This document shows positions 1 to 8,647 of a stretch of DNA of 37,432 bases, piece after piece. The position numbers were made by a program, and so were the translations under genes. Within the stretch, counting starts at the first letter, position 1; each line of letters starts with the position of its first letter. Where the stretch lies: NCBI GenBank assembly GCA_022511245.1, contig JAFLRV010000003.1:7559-44990 (forward strand), given 5' to 3'. A model generated the notes under the pieces. The model had not been told where the DNA came from, did no database searches, and saw only the letters and a program-made list of their open reading frames with translations. The stretch is from Coprobacter sp. GTDB lineage: Bacteria; Bacteroidota; Bacteroidia; Bacteroidales; Coprobacteraceae.

Positions 1-541
1 CCCGGTAGAAGATACGGGCACCCTGCGGGTCGGAGTCGAAGAACCAGCGGATAATGGTGCGCTCCAGGTCGGTCTGTCCGGCTCTGTCGCGGCTTACCCG
101 GTTGGTAGCCTCTCCGGCCGGAATAGTCGGGTCTTCTGTATATACATTTTTAGTTTGAGGCTGCAGGTTTAAGGTGGGCTGCATGGAGAAATAATATATT
201 TTGTCTTCGGGTTTTGTAATCGCTCCGCTTGCTGCGTCTATACCCCAACCGAGCAAGTTTGTTAAATTAATGACAGAAACCGGATTGAATTTTTTGTTTA
301 CCGTGATATGTGTGGGTTCATATCCTTTCGATTCGACATAAATATCGGTGGGGTGGTATCCGCGTTTTACTTTGATTTTTGCCGGCAGATTTACATTTTG
401 TTTTTTATTGTCGTAAGATATGGTTACAGGGGTATACATTTCATCATTACGTAATGTTATTTTTGCTTTTGTTCCACAAAAAATAGATGCACATGATGAA
501 AATAAAAAGACACAGGCTGTTGCTATAATTATATTTTTCAT
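1..541 (-). CDS. PEGA-like lipoprotein, N-terminal part (cut by window edge)
   Basis: The reading frame opens at the ATG at 541-539 and stays open to the window edge, giving about 180 residues. The N-terminus is a lipoprotein signal: a hydrophobic stretch ending in FLFSSC, with Cys17 as the likely lipidated residue. Residues about 30-75 (TPVTISYDNKK, then KVKRGYHPTDIYVESKGYEP) have the look of a PEGA-type beta domain, in which short repeats present a surface-exposed strand. The distal part contains TDLERTIIRWFFDSDPQGARI, probably the start of a second domain. The protein should sit in the envelope, anchored to a membrane by lipid. A spaced variant of the -7 box lies at 571-579 on the minus strand, 29 nt upstream. 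Function is unknown; the lipoprotein call is firm, the PEGA call moderate. Confidence 0.75.
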   Translation of the reverse strand, partial: MKNIIIATACVFLFSSCASIFCGTKAKITLRNDEMYTPVTISYDNKKQNVNLPAKIKVKRGYHPTDIYVESKGYEPTHITVNKKFNPVSVINLTNLLGWGIDAASGAITKPEDKIYYFSMQPTLNLQPQTKNVYTEDPTIPAGEATNRVSRDRAGQTDLERTIIRWFFDSDPQGARIFYR

Positions 542-1142
542 TATTGTTTTATTTTACTTGTTTTTATTTACAAATTGTATTCTCTATTTGATAATGTAAT
601 GAAATAGAAATATTTAAGAGTCTCGAATGTAGATAACCATAAGCATAATGTTTATATGTTTTTATTGTAGAAATCAAGAGAGTATGGTACCTCTCACCGA
701 GAGATAACAATACATGATTTGATAATTAGATGATAGACAGGGGGCTGTGTAAGAAATAGAAATGATGCCCTGTTGCCGGTATAAAAGGATGGATACAGGC
801 CGTTAAAGTTGCGGTGTCGGGTTTTCATAATGTTGCTTTTTAAGTTGTACCATATTGTCTTATCAAGCCAACATCATAAAAAAAGCATGAGTTGGCTGTA
901 TACGGATAGAGGTACTGCCATACCCACGCAACATATAAGCACAACCCACGCTATGCGCGGGCGTTTCGTGCCTATTGAGACTTGTTACGTTTGAAAATTG
1001 GCAGTTTTCTATCCAAGTTCAATAGCAAAAAACGCTATTTTATACAATAAAAGTGCATCTCCTATATGGAAATACGCTGCAAATATAAAGAAAATTTTTT
1101 ATTTGTAATAGGTTACGATATATTTTAGCTAAATTGTAAAAA
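542..1142. other. 600-base non-coding region with hairpins
   Basis: No convincing gene lies here. It holds a strong hairpin at 866-897 (arms AGCCAAC and GTTGGCT, continued inward by TCAT/ATGA), a second at 945-961 (CCCACGC, loop TAT, GCGCGGG, one mismatch), and small ones at 691-703 and 1021-1039. The 8-mer ACCCACGC occurs twice, at 922-929 and 944-951. A 61-codon open frame at 809-994 overlaps both main hairpins and has no clear ribosome site, so I do not call it a gene. It could be a structured RNA, an interspersed repeat copy, or a decayed element. Confidence 0.5.
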
Positions 1143-3923
1143 TTAGTGCGCTTCCAGCCAGTTTTTGCCGACACCGGCTTCGGCAATGAGGGGAACACGC
1201 AGGGTGTAGGCGCTTTCCATCTCCTCTTTTACAATCTGTTTTACCGTTTCCAACTCTTCGGGATACACATTGAAATTGAGTTCGTCGTGTACCTGCAGAA
1301 TCATGCGGGAGCGCAATCCCTCTTTTTCGAACCGGTCGAAAATGCGTATCATCGCTATTTTGATGATATCGGCCGCACTGCCCTGTATGGGTGCGTTAAT
1401 CGCATTTCGTTCGGCATATCCCCGTACAACGGCATTCCGGGAGTTGATGTCCGGCAACACTCTTTTTCGGCCGCTGACCGTCTCCACATATCCTTTTTCA
1501 CGGGCTATGTCGATGCTCTTGTTCATGTATTCCTTGATTTGGGGGTAGGTTTCGAAATAACCCTCTATCAACTCTTTGGCTTCGCTGCGGGGGATGTTCA
1601 GCCGGTCGGCCAGCCCGAATACCGAAATACCGTAAATAATGCCGAAATTGGCCGTTTTAGCCTTTCTCCGCATCTCTTTGCTGACTTCGGCAATGGGGAT
1701 TTTGTAAATTTTGGCCGCCGTTGCGGCATGTATGTCTTCTCCCGAAGTGAACGCCTCTATCATATTGGCGTCGCCGCTGAGGTCGGCCATGATACGGAGT
1801 TCTATCTGGGAATAGTCGGCCGAGAAAAAAAGGCAGTCTTTGTCCGGAATGAATGCCCGGCGGATTTCCCGGCCCTCGTCGTCCCGTATGGGAATATTCT
1901 GGAGATTGGGATTGCTCGAACTCAATCGTCCGGTCGCTGTTACCGTCTGGTTGAAAGAGGTGTGTATTTTTCCGGTTTGAGGATTGATAAGTTCCGGCAA
2001 GGCATTGATGTAGGTGCTGAGCAGTTTTCGTATTCCCCGTTGCTCCAGTATTTTGCCTACGATAGGGTGTTTGGTGCGCAATTTCTCGAGCACCTCTTCG
2101 GTGGTGGAGTATTGACCGGTTTTTGTCTTTTTGGCTTTCTCGTCGATTTTAAGTTTGTCGAACAGAATCTCGCCGACCTGTTTGGCCGAACTGATATTGA
2201 ACGTTGTTCCGGCCATTTCATAAATCTCTTTTTCCAGCGTTTCGGTTTTGGCCGAGAGCAGGAGAGAGTATTGATGAAGAGCTTCCGTATCTACGTTTAC
2301 ACCGGCCAGCTCCATTTCAGCCAGCACCCGGACAAGGGGCATCTCTATGGCATAGAAAAGATTTTCCAGTTTTTCTTTCCGGAGTTCTTTTTCAAATACA
2401 TTCTTCAGTTTTAACGTGACGTCGGCATCTTCGGCTGCATAGTCGCATACTTTTTCGGGAGATACCGCCTGCATGGAGAGCTGGCCTTTTCCTTTGGGAC
2501 CGATGAGCTCTTCAATGGAAATGGTCTTGTAGTGCAGATAAATTTCGGCAAGATAATCCATATTGTGCCTCTGTTCCGGCTGAAGCAGGTAGTGGGCAAT
2601 CATGGTGTCGAAAAACGCACCTTTGACCGTGATACCGTAATTTTTCAATACGATGTAGTCGTATTTGATATTTTGGCCGATTTTCAAAGAAGCCGGGTTT
2701 TCCAACGCCGGTTTGAAAATATTCACGATTTCCTGTGCCTCTTCCCGATTTTCGGGAACGGGGATGTAGTAGGCCTCATTTTCCTGCAAAGAGAAGGAGA
2801 TACCCACCAGTTGTACCTTCATCGGTTCAACACCGGTAGTTTCCGTGTCAAATGCGAATGAACCGGCAACCGTTAATTTTTGGGCCAATTTGGATAAATC
2901 TTCCTTATTATCAATCAGATAATAGTTGTGTGAGGTCGATTTTAAGTCCTCGAGAGTTGAATATTTTTTTTCTTCCGGTAAATGGTCTTCGAATATGTCA
3001 AAGAGAGAACCTTGAACAGGTGTTTTTGAAACGGTTGGTTTCGAAACGGTTTCTCCTAAAACCCGTTCGGCTAAATTTTTAAATTCGAGTTCTTCGAAAA
3101 TGCGGCGCAGACAATCTTCATCGACCGGACACCGGCTGAGTTCTTTTTCATCGAACTCAATCGGAACGTCGGTTTTTATCGTAGCCAAAAATTTGGAGAA
3201 GCGGATTTGTTCGATATTGGCTTCCACTTTTTGCCGGAGGGCACCTTTCAGTTTATCGGTATTTTCCAGCAGTGTCTCGATATCGCCGAATTCCTGTACC
3301 AGTTTGGTCGCCGTTTTTTCGCCGACACCGGGACAGCCGGGTATGTTGTCCGAAGAGTCTCCCATCAGACCCAGTATGTCGATGACCTGTTCCGGCCGGT
3401 CGATTCCGAATTTTTGTTTGACCTCTTCCACTCCTCTCACTTCAAAACCGTTTCCGCCGTATTTGGGTTTATATATAAAAATGTGGTCGGTAACCAGTTG
3501 TCCGTAATCTTTGTCCGGAGTCATCATATAGGTGTCGTATCCCGCTTTCTCGGCCCGTTTTGCCATAGAACCGATAACATCATCGGCCTCGTATCCCGGA
3601 ACTTCGATAATGGGAATACGGTATGCCTGTATAATCTCTTTGATAATGGGAACGGCTTTCCGTATGTCTTCGGGCGTCTCTTCCCGTTGCGCTTTGTACT
3701 GTTCGTAAGCCTCGTGGCGGAACGTCGGCCCGGCCGGGTCGAAACCGACGGCTATATGGGTCGGATTCTCTTTTTTCAGCACCTCTTCAAGGGTATTTAC
3801 AAAGCCGAGAATGGCCGAAGTATTCATCCCTTTCGAATTGATGCGGGGATTCTTGATAAAAGCATAATAAGCCCGGTAAATGAGGGCATAAGCGTCTAAA
3901 AGGAACAGTTTTTTTTCTTGCAT
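1143..3923 (-). CDS. polA: DNA polymerase I
   Basis: This is a 926-residue family A DNA polymerase with all three domains, which fills gaps and removes RNA primers in replication and repair. The 5'-3' exonuclease domain shows LLDAYALIYRAYYAF at the N-terminus, then YEADDVIG, TPDKDYGQLV and GDSSDNIPG. The 3'-5' proofreading domain keeps its metal ligands (FDTETTG, and YAAEDAD near the end), so proofreading is probably active, unlike in some Gram-positive homologues. The polymerase domain has motif A (DYSQIELR, about residue 703), motif B (RRKAKTANFGIIYG, about 755) and motif C (QVHDEL, about 880). Length matches E. coli Pol I (928). It diverges from the polyprenyl synthase gene, with a perfect inverted repeat upstream. 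No clear terminator follows it. Confidence 0.98.
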   Translation of the reverse strand: MQEKKLFLLDAYALIYRAYYAFIKNPRINSKGMNTSAILGFVNTLEEVLKKENPTHIAVGFDPAGPTFRHEAYEQYKAQREETPEDIRKAVPIIKEIIQAYRIPIIEVPGYEADDVIGSMAKRAEKAGYDTYMMTPDKDYGQLVTDHIFIYKPKYGGNGFEVRGVEEVKQKFGIDRPEQVIDILGLMGDSSDNIPGCPGVGEKTATKLVQEFGDIETLLENTDKLKGALRQKVEANIEQIRFSKFLATIKTDVPIEFDEKELSRCPVDEDCLRRIFEELEFKNLAERVLGETVSKPTVSKTPVQGSLFDIFEDHLPEEKKYSTLEDLKSTSHNYYLIDNKEDLSKLAQKLTVAGSFAFDTETTGVEPMKVQLVGISFSLQENEAYYIPVPENREEAQEIVNIFKPALENPASLKIGQNIKYDYIVLKNYGITVKGAFFDTMIAHYLLQPEQRHNMDYLAEIYLHYKTISIEELIGPKGKGQLSMQAVSPEKVCDYAAEDADVTLKLKNVFEKELRKEKLENLFYAIEMPLVRVLAEMELAGVNVDTEALHQYSLLLSAKTETLEKEIYEMAGTTFNISSAKQVGEILFDKLKIDEKAKKTKTGQYSTTEEVLEKLRTKHPIVGKILEQRGIRKLLSTYINALPELINPQTGKIHTSFNQTVTATGRLSSSNPNLQNIPIRDDEGREIRRAFIPDKDCLFFSADYSQIELRIMADLSGDANMIEAFTSGEDIHAATAAKIYKIPIAEVSKEMRRKAKTANFGIIYGISVFGLADRLNIPRSEAKELIEGYFETYPQIKEYMNKSIDIAREKGYVETVSGRKRVLPDINSRNAVVRGYAERNAINAPIQGSAADIIKIAMIRIFDRFEKEGLRSRMILQVHDELNFNVYPEELETVKQIVKEEMESAYTLRVPLIAEAGVGKNWLEAH

Positions 3924-3953
3924 TTACGAACGTGTTTTGGTCTTTTCGGATTT

Positions 3954-3993
3954 AAATATCGGGTTTTTCTGCCGATATTTCGGGTAAATTTAC
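3954..3993. promoter_or_regulatory. Inverted repeat and palindrome in the polA upstream region
   Basis: A perfect 9-bp inverted repeat (AAATATCGG at 3954-3962, CCGATATTT at 3972-3980, 9-bp spacer) is followed by the 10-bp palindrome GTAAATTTAC at 3984-3993. The first lies 30-57 bp upstream of the polA start. It could be an operator or a leader hairpin; no convincing -7 box for polA was found beside it. Confidence 0.4.
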
Positions 3994-4024
3994 AATAAAT
4001 ATACCGAATCTCTTCTTTTATTAC

Positions 4025-4032
4025 TATTTTTG
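4025..4032 (+). promoter_or_regulatory. -7 promoter box for polyprenyl synthase gene
   Basis: TATTTTTG matches the Bacteroidetes -7 consensus TAnnTTTG exactly and ends 17 nt before the ATG at 4050. No clear -33 TTTG was seen at the expected distance. Confidence 0.55.
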
Positions 4033-4049
4033 CACATCATTAATTGGGT

Positions 4050-5024
4050 ATGGACAAGCTATCGACGATACAACAACCGGTTCAGAGAGAAATAGAGAGC
4101 CTTAACAGCACGATTCGTATGGCTTTGCAGACGAATAGCCAACTGATGAATTCGGTTGTGGATTATTATCTGGGGGCAAAGGGAAAACAGATAAGACCGC
4201 TGCTCGTTCTGCTTTCGGCCCGGTTGTGCGCTCCGGTAAACGAAGCGACCGTAAATGCCGCCGCCGCCATCGAATTGTTGCATAACGCCAGTCTTATCCA
4301 TGATGATGTTGTCGATGAGTCGTTACAGCGTCGGGGACGGAAAACGGTGAACGGAATCTGGGACAATCGCATTGCGGTTCTGGTCGGCGATTATTTCGTT
4401 TCCTGTGCGTTGAAATGTGCCGTAAAAACCGGCCTTATTTCGATTGTCGATACGTTAGGAATGTTAGGACAGGAATTGGCGAAAGGGGAGATAGACCAAA
4501 TCTCCAATGTAGAGGCCCATGTTATCGATGAATCGGCCTATTTTGAGGTGATTCGCCAGAAAACGGCATCCCTGTTTGTCTCCTGTATGCAGATGGGAGC
4601 GTTGTCGGTCGGTGCTTCGGAGGAGGTCATCTGTAAGTTGATGGCTTTTGGCGAGAAGTTGGGCCTTTGCTTCCAGATAAGAGACGATATTTTCGATTAT
4701 TTCGGGGATTCGGCAATAGGAAAGCCCACCGGAAATGATATCCGGGAGGGGAAAGTCACCTTGCCGTTGCTTTATGCTTTGCAACATGGAAAAGAGGAGG
4801 AGGTTCTTCAAATGAAAGCATTGCTGGCAAAGAAAATATTGTCTGTAGAGGAGATCGAAACATTGACCCGTTTTGCCCGGAATAACGGAGGTATAGAATA
4901 TGCCGTACAGGTCATGGAGCATCTTCGGGAAGAAGGGTATCAGGTTTTGTCTGAATTTGAAACTTCTCCCGTAGTAGATTCATTAAAGCAGATTCTGGAT
5001 TATACGATTGAAAGAAGCAAATAA
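4050..5024 (+). CDS. ispB: Long-chain polyprenyl diphosphate synthase (IspB-like)
   Basis: This 324-residue trans-prenyltransferase extends farnesyl diphosphate with isopentenyl diphosphate to make the side chain of menaquinone. Both aspartate-rich metal-binding motifs are present: HNASLIHDDVVDE (DDVVD at about 85-89) and FQIRDDIFDYFGD (DDIFD at about 212-216), together with the KGKQIRP substrate-binding stretch at about 44-50. I chose the ATG at 4050 over a TTG two codons earlier: MDKLS is the natural N-terminus and the -7 box lies 17 nt upstream. The product chain length cannot be read from sequence alone. In Bacteroidetes it is most likely an octaprenyl- or longer-chain enzyme serving menaquinone. 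It ends at a strong bidirectional terminator shared with deoC. Confidence 0.93.
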   Translation: MDKLSTIQQPVQREIESLNSTIRMALQTNSQLMNSVVDYYLGAKGKQIRPLLVLLSARLCAPVNEATVNAAAAIELLHNASLIHDDVVDESLQRRGRKTVNGIWDNRIAVLVGDYFVSCALKCAVKTGLISIVDTLGMLGQELAKGEIDQISNVEAHVIDESAYFEVIRQKTASLFVSCMQMGALSVGASEEVICKLMAFGEKLGLCFQIRDDIFDYFGDSAIGKPTGNDIREGKVTLPLLYALQHGKEEEVLQMKALLAKKILSVEEIETLTRFARNNGGIEYAVQVMEHLREEGYQVLSEFETSPVVDSLKQILDYTIERSK

Positions 5025-5047
5025 AGTTGTTGATAATTTGAGGAATG

Positions 5048-5083
5048 AAAAAAGCCCGACATACAAAAATGTCGGGCTTTTTT
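5048..5083. terminator. Bidirectional rho-independent terminator
   Basis: A perfect stem (GCCCGACAT at 5054-5062, ATGTCGGGC at 5069-5077, loop of 6) is flanked by six A on the left and six T on the right. It can stop both the plus-strand polyprenyl synthase transcript and the minus-strand operon ending in deoC. Confidence 0.93.
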
Positions 5084-5100
5084 CAGAAGCAAATCTGTGA

Positions 5101-5982
5101 TTAGAAAAATTTCATCTCTTTTCCGGCAATGGAACTTAACAACTGGTTGGCCAACCGGCTCGCTCCGATACGGAAGTACTGTTTGTCGAGCCATTTTTCT
5201 CCCAGAACGGCCGATACGATGCAGTAATATTTGACGGCATCTTCTGTGGAGACAATCCCTCCGGCCGGTTTAATCCCTACGGTTCGGCCGGTTTTTTCAT
5301 GATATTCTTTAATGGCTTCACACATGACATAGGCGGCTTCCCATGTCGCTGCCGGTTCTGTTTTCCCGGTCGAAGTTTTTATGAAATCGGCTCCGGAGTA
5401 CATAGCCAGAATCGCCGCTTTTTTGATATTTGAGGCTGTTTTCAATGCCCCTGTCTCAAGAATGACTTTCAGTCGTGCCGTGCGGCAGGCGGCTTTTATT
5501 TCCTCTATTTCATCGCACATTTCGGCATATTCTCCCGCTAAAAAGTTTCCCACATTGAGTACGATGTCTATTTCATCGGCTCCGTCGGCAACCGCCATCG
5601 ATGTTTCGGCGATTTTTATCTCGGTGAAGGTCTGGGCCGAAGGAAATCCGCCCGATACGGCCGCAATATTGACATCTGAAACCTCCAGATTCATTCGTAC
5701 GGTCGATACAAAATTGGGATAAACACACAGAGCCGCCACGTTTTTCATATCGGGATGTTCATTCTCGAAATCATTTACCCGACGGGTAAAATCGGCCACA
5801 GTCCCGTTTGAATCGGTGGTGTTCAACGTGGTTAAATCGATGCAGCTGAACAAGAACTGGTATATCTCGCTCCGGCAATTCTTTTCCAGATTGTCACGCA
5901 GAATCTTTTCGACGTTCTGTTTTACCGTTTCATCGTTCAATCCGGTGGCATATTCTTTCAGCACTTCATTGTATCTGTCCAT
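5101..5982 (-). CDS. deoC: Deoxyribose-phosphate aldolase
   Basis: This 293-residue class I aldolase cleaves 2-deoxyribose 5-phosphate to glyceraldehyde 3-phosphate and acetaldehyde, in deoxynucleoside breakdown. The Schiff-base lysine is Lys202 in FIKTSTGK. The second active-site lysine is Lys238 in GIKPAGGI, and the acidic residue sits in ADEIDIVLNVG. It is longer than the E. coli enzyme (259) because of an N-terminal extension of about 35 residues. It is the last gene of a minus-strand operon, beginning 3 bp after the MazG-like gene ends and stopping just before the terminator. Its company with a nucleotide pyrophosphohydrolase and apt fits nucleotide salvage. Confidence 0.97.
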   Translation of the reverse strand: MDRYNEVLKEYATGLNDETVKQNVEKILRDNLEKNCRSEIYQFLFSCIDLTTLNTTDSNGTVADFTRRVNDFENEHPDMKNVAALCVYPNFVSTVRMNLEVSDVNIAAVSGGFPSAQTFTEIKIAETSMAVADGADEIDIVLNVGNFLAGEYAEMCDEIEEIKAACRTARLKVILETGALKTASNIKKAAILAMYSGADFIKTSTGKTEPAATWEAAYVMCEAIKEYHEKTGRTVGIKPAGGIVSTEDAVKYYCIVSAVLGEKWLDKQYFRIGASRLANQLLSSIAGKEMKFF

Positions 5983-5985
5983 ATC

Positions 5986-6312
5986 TCAATATAATTTAGG
6001 ATTATCGATGTGTCTGTTTTTATCTCTTTGTGTTTTTTTGTCTATGTTTTTTTGCAGTGCTTCGGTCAGGTTTATTCCCGTTTGGTTGGCCAGACAGAGC
6101 AGAACCCAAAGCACATCGGCCATCTCATCGCCCAAATCGGCAGCCGATTCTCCCTTTTTGAAAGATTGGTCGCCGTATTGGCGGGCGATTATCCGGGCCA
6201 TTTCTCCCACCTCTTCGGTGAGTATCGCCATGTTGGTCAGTTCGCTGAAATATCGAACGCCGTATTTTTTAATCCACTGGTCTACCGTGTTTTGTGCTTC
6301 CTGTATTGTCAT
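5986..6312 (-). CDS. MazG-like nucleotide pyrophosphohydrolase
   Basis: This all-helical protein of about 108 residues belongs to the MazG-related NTP pyrophosphohydrolases, which cleave (d)NTPs to the monophosphate and pyrophosphate. The metal-binding EExxE (Glu33-Glu37, EEVGE) and ExxD (Glu63-Asp66, EMAD) motifs are both intact. I start it at the ATG at 6312 (MTIQEAQ), 4 nt after the dtd stop and preceded by AAGG. An upstream ATG at 6339 is possible but would overlap dtd by 23 bp. It may act as a house-cleaning enzyme against non-canonical nucleotides; its true substrate is unknown. It lies between dtd and deoC in one operon. Confidence 0.9.
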   Translation of the reverse strand: MTIQEAQNTVDQWIKKYGVRYFSELTNMAILTEEVGEMARIIARQYGDQSFKKGESAADLGDEMADVLWVLLCLANQTGINLTEALQKNIDKKTQRDKNRHIDNPKLY

Positions 6313-6316
6313 AACC

Positions 6317-6772
6317 TTATTCTTTGTTTTTGGAATCAATCCAAATAGTGACCGGTCCGTCGTTGATTAATCCCACTTTCATGTCGGCACCGAATACGCC
6401 GGTTTGTATTTTATGGGAGCCGATTTCATCGGAAATATATTTACAGAATCCTTCGTACATGGGGATGGCATGCTCCGGCTTCGAGGCTTTGATGTAAGAC
6501 GGCCGGTTCCCTTTTTTGGTAGAGGCTTGCAGCGTGAATTGGCTGACAACCAGAATTTCCCCGTCGATTTCCCGCACAGAGCAGTTCATAACCCCCTTTT
6601 CATCGTTAAATATCCGCAATCCGGTTACTTTTTTCGCTAACCAGAAAGCATCTTCCGACGTATCGGCGTCTTCGACCCCTGTCAGAACCAACAACCCTTG
6701 TCCTATGGATGCCCGAAGCTGACCGTCGATGTGTACCGATGCTTGCTGTACTCGTTGTATAAGAACTCTCAT
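6317..6772 (-). CDS. dtd: D-aminoacyl-tRNA deacylase
   Basis: This 151-residue DTD hydrolyses D-aminoacyl-tRNAs and also clears glycine mischarged on tRNA(Ala), protecting translation. The family signature SQFTL is at residues 77-81, carrying the conserved threonine. The cis-proline chirality filter is NDGPVTIW at about 137-144. Length is that of the E. coli enzyme (145). It begins 55 bp after the end of uvrC. A -7 box variant (TACCTTCG, minus strand at 6798-6791) lies 18 nt upstream, so an internal promoter is possible. The MazG-like gene starts 4 nt after its stop. Confidence 0.96.
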   Translation of the reverse strand: MRVLIQRVQQASVHIDGQLRASIGQGLLVLTGVEDADTSEDAFWLAKKVTGLRIFNDEKGVMNCSVREIDGEILVVSQFTLQASTKKGNRPSYIKASKPEHAIPMYEGFCKYISDEIGSHKIQTGVFGADMKVGLINDGPVTIWIDSKNKE

Positions 6773-6790
6773 ATCTTTTTTATCTCCATA

Positions 6791-6798
6791 CGAAGGTA
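6791..6798 (-). promoter_or_regulatory. Possible internal -7 box for dtd
   Basis: TACCTTCG on the minus strand differs at one position from TAnnTTTG and ends 18 nt upstream of the dtd ATG, in the longest gap between uvrC and deoC. The same TTCG variant occurs at 16877-16884 and 31849-31856. Confidence 0.3.
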
Positions 6799-6827
6799 CG
6801 GTTTATTTTCCAAAAAGAAAAAGGTTC

Positions 6828-8642
6828 CTATTCTTTCTTTGATAGTGTCGAGACCAGGAGGCGGGCTTTGGCGCTTCCGATAAGCGCTGCAAGTTCTTCA
6901 AAAGGTGCGTTCTGGATTCTTTTTACACTTTTGTAATGGGTCAGCAGTTTGTTTTTGGTCTGTGTTCCAATTCCTTTCACCGAGTCCAGTACAGACGCTG
7001 TTTGCGACTTGCTGCGTTTGTCCCGGTGAAATTGAATGGCAAAACGATGCACCTCATTTTGTATATGTTCCAGTAAATGGAACAGGGGAGTCTGTTGTTT
7101 GATGCCGATAACGAGCGGCGGAAATCCGAAAAGAAGCTCCGATGTTCGATGCCGGCTGTCTTTAGCCAGTCCGGCGATAGGAATGGATAAATGAAGTTCA
7201 TCTTCGACAATCTGGCGTACGACCTCCATCTGACCTTTTCCACCGTCGGTAATAATCAGGTCCGGAAGGCCGCTCCCTTCGTTCAGCAGTCGTTGATACC
7301 GACGGCGGACAACCTCCTGCATCGAAGCGTAATCGTCGGGACCTTCTACCGTTTTGATAATGTATTTTCGGTATTCTTTTTTCGATGGCTTCGCTTTTCT
7401 GAAGACAACGCAGGCCGCTACAGCATGGCTCCCTTGTATATTTGAATTGTCGAAACATTCGATGTGCATAGGCAGTTTATCCAAACCGAGTTCTTTTTGT
7501 ATCTCTTTCATCAGACGGACGCTTTTTTGCTCCGGATTCATTTTCTCGGCATTTTTCAGTTTGTCTATTTTGTACTGCTTTACATTTTGTTCGGATATTT
7601 CGAGCAATTTTCGTTTGTCTCCTCTTTGCGGAACGATAAATGTTTTGTTCTCAAATTCAAGATTGGGAAGAAAAGGTACGATAATTTCTTTCGATTCGCT
7701 TTTGAAGCGGCTTTGCAGTTCTGCGATACCCAAGCCCAGAATGTACTCTTTTTCTTCCTCCAGCCGTTTTTTGTATTCTATGGTAAAACTTTGTACAATG
7801 GAGCCGTTGCGCACGTGCAGGTAGTTTACATATGCTGCATTTTCCTCTTCATCGTAGGAAAAAACATCGATATTGTGAATCGTCGAGCTGACAATAACCG
7901 ATTTTGCCCGGTATTTTTCGATGAGAAGGAATTTCTCTTTAATGGTTTGGGCTTCCTCGAATTTTAATTCATCCGATAATTTTTTCATTTGCTCTACCAG
8001 ATATTCGCACAACTGTTGTGTGTTTCCGTTCAATATCTGTCGTATCTGGGAGATGTATTCCATGTAATTTCCTTCGCATTCCAGCCCTTCGCAAGGCCCT
8101 TTGCAGTTTTTGATATGGTATTGGAGGCATACTTTGAATTTCTTTTTGCGGATATTTTCCGGCGTAAGGGCAAGGTGGCAGGTGCGTATCGGATAGAGGT
8201 TCCGGATGAGTTCAAGTACTGTTTTGGCCAGATGCACATTGGCGTAAGGCCCGTAATACTTGGAGCCGTCTTTGATGACTTTTCGGGTCAGAAATATGCG
8301 GGGAAAATGTTCGTTTCGTATCGTAATCCACGGATAGGTCTTATCATCTTTCAACAATACGTTGTATCGCGGTTTATATTCTTTGATGAGACTGTTTTCC
8401 AGATGTAATGCATCTTCTTCACTTTTTACGACGATATATTTTATATCGCAGATGTTTTTCACCAAAATATTCGTTTTGGCCGAGTCGTGGATTTTATTGA
8501 AATAGGAGGAGACCCGTCTCTTTAGGTTTTTGGCTTTCCCGACGTAGATGATTTTTCCCTCTTTGTCGAAATATTGGTACACTCCCGGCGTATCGGGCAG
8601 GAGGGAAAGAATGTTTTTTATATGTTCTTTTCTTTCGGTCAA
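6828..8642 (-). CDS. uvrC: Excinuclease ABC subunit C
   Basis: This 604-residue UvrC makes both incisions around a lesion in nucleotide excision repair after UvrA/UvrB loading. The N-terminal GIY-YIG nuclease is clear (PGVYQYF then IIYVGKAKNLKRR, residues about 19-44). A UvrB-binding UVR segment (LSDELKFEEAQTIKEK) lies at about 220-240. The RNase H-like 5' nuclease contains HIECFDNSNIQGSHAVA. A tandem helix-hairpin-helix region (DSVKGIGTQTKNKLLTHY) ends the protein from about 552. Length is normal. It starts 5 bp after apt ends, so the two are co-transcribed. The apparent start in other frames of the same DNA is not supported. Confidence 0.97.
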   Translation of the reverse strand: MTERKEHIKNILSLLPDTPGVYQYFDKEGKIIYVGKAKNLKRRVSSYFNKIHDSAKTNILVKNICDIKYIVVKSEEDALHLENSLIKEYKPRYNVLLKDDKTYPWITIRNEHFPRIFLTRKVIKDGSKYYGPYANVHLAKTVLELIRNLYPIRTCHLALTPENIRKKKFKVCLQYHIKNCKGPCEGLECEGNYMEYISQIRQILNGNTQQLCEYLVEQMKKLSDELKFEEAQTIKEKFLLIEKYRAKSVIVSSTIHNIDVFSYDEEENAAYVNYLHVRNGSIVQSFTIEYKKRLEEEKEYILGLGIAELQSRFKSESKEIIVPFLPNLEFENKTFIVPQRGDKRKLLEISEQNVKQYKIDKLKNAEKMNPEQKSVRLMKEIQKELGLDKLPMHIECFDNSNIQGSHAVAACVVFRKAKPSKKEYRKYIIKTVEGPDDYASMQEVVRRRYQRLLNEGSGLPDLIITDGGKGQMEVVRQIVEDELHLSIPIAGLAKDSRHRTSELLFGFPPLVIGIKQQTPLFHLLEHIQNEVHRFAIQFHRDKRSKSQTASVLDSVKGIGTQTKNKLLTHYKSVKRIQNAPFEELAALIGSAKARLLVSTLSKKE

Positions 8643-8647
8643 GACAA

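Noticed and set aside
809-994. A 61-codon plus-strand open frame in the gap before polA
   Set aside because: It overlaps two strong hairpins, lacks a clear promoter and ribosome site, and has no recognisable domain. It was treated as part of a structured non-coding region.
1146-2414. A 422-codon open frame on the strand opposite polA
   Set aside because: It is the antisense shadow of polA; the minus-strand frame carries all polymerase motifs, whereas this frame has low-complexity, family-less sequence.
7806-7820. A CACGTG core in uvrC that might be a second parS site
   Set aside because: The flanks (GTTGCG before and CAGGTA after) do not match the GTTnCACGTGnAAC arms; it is ordinary coding sequence.
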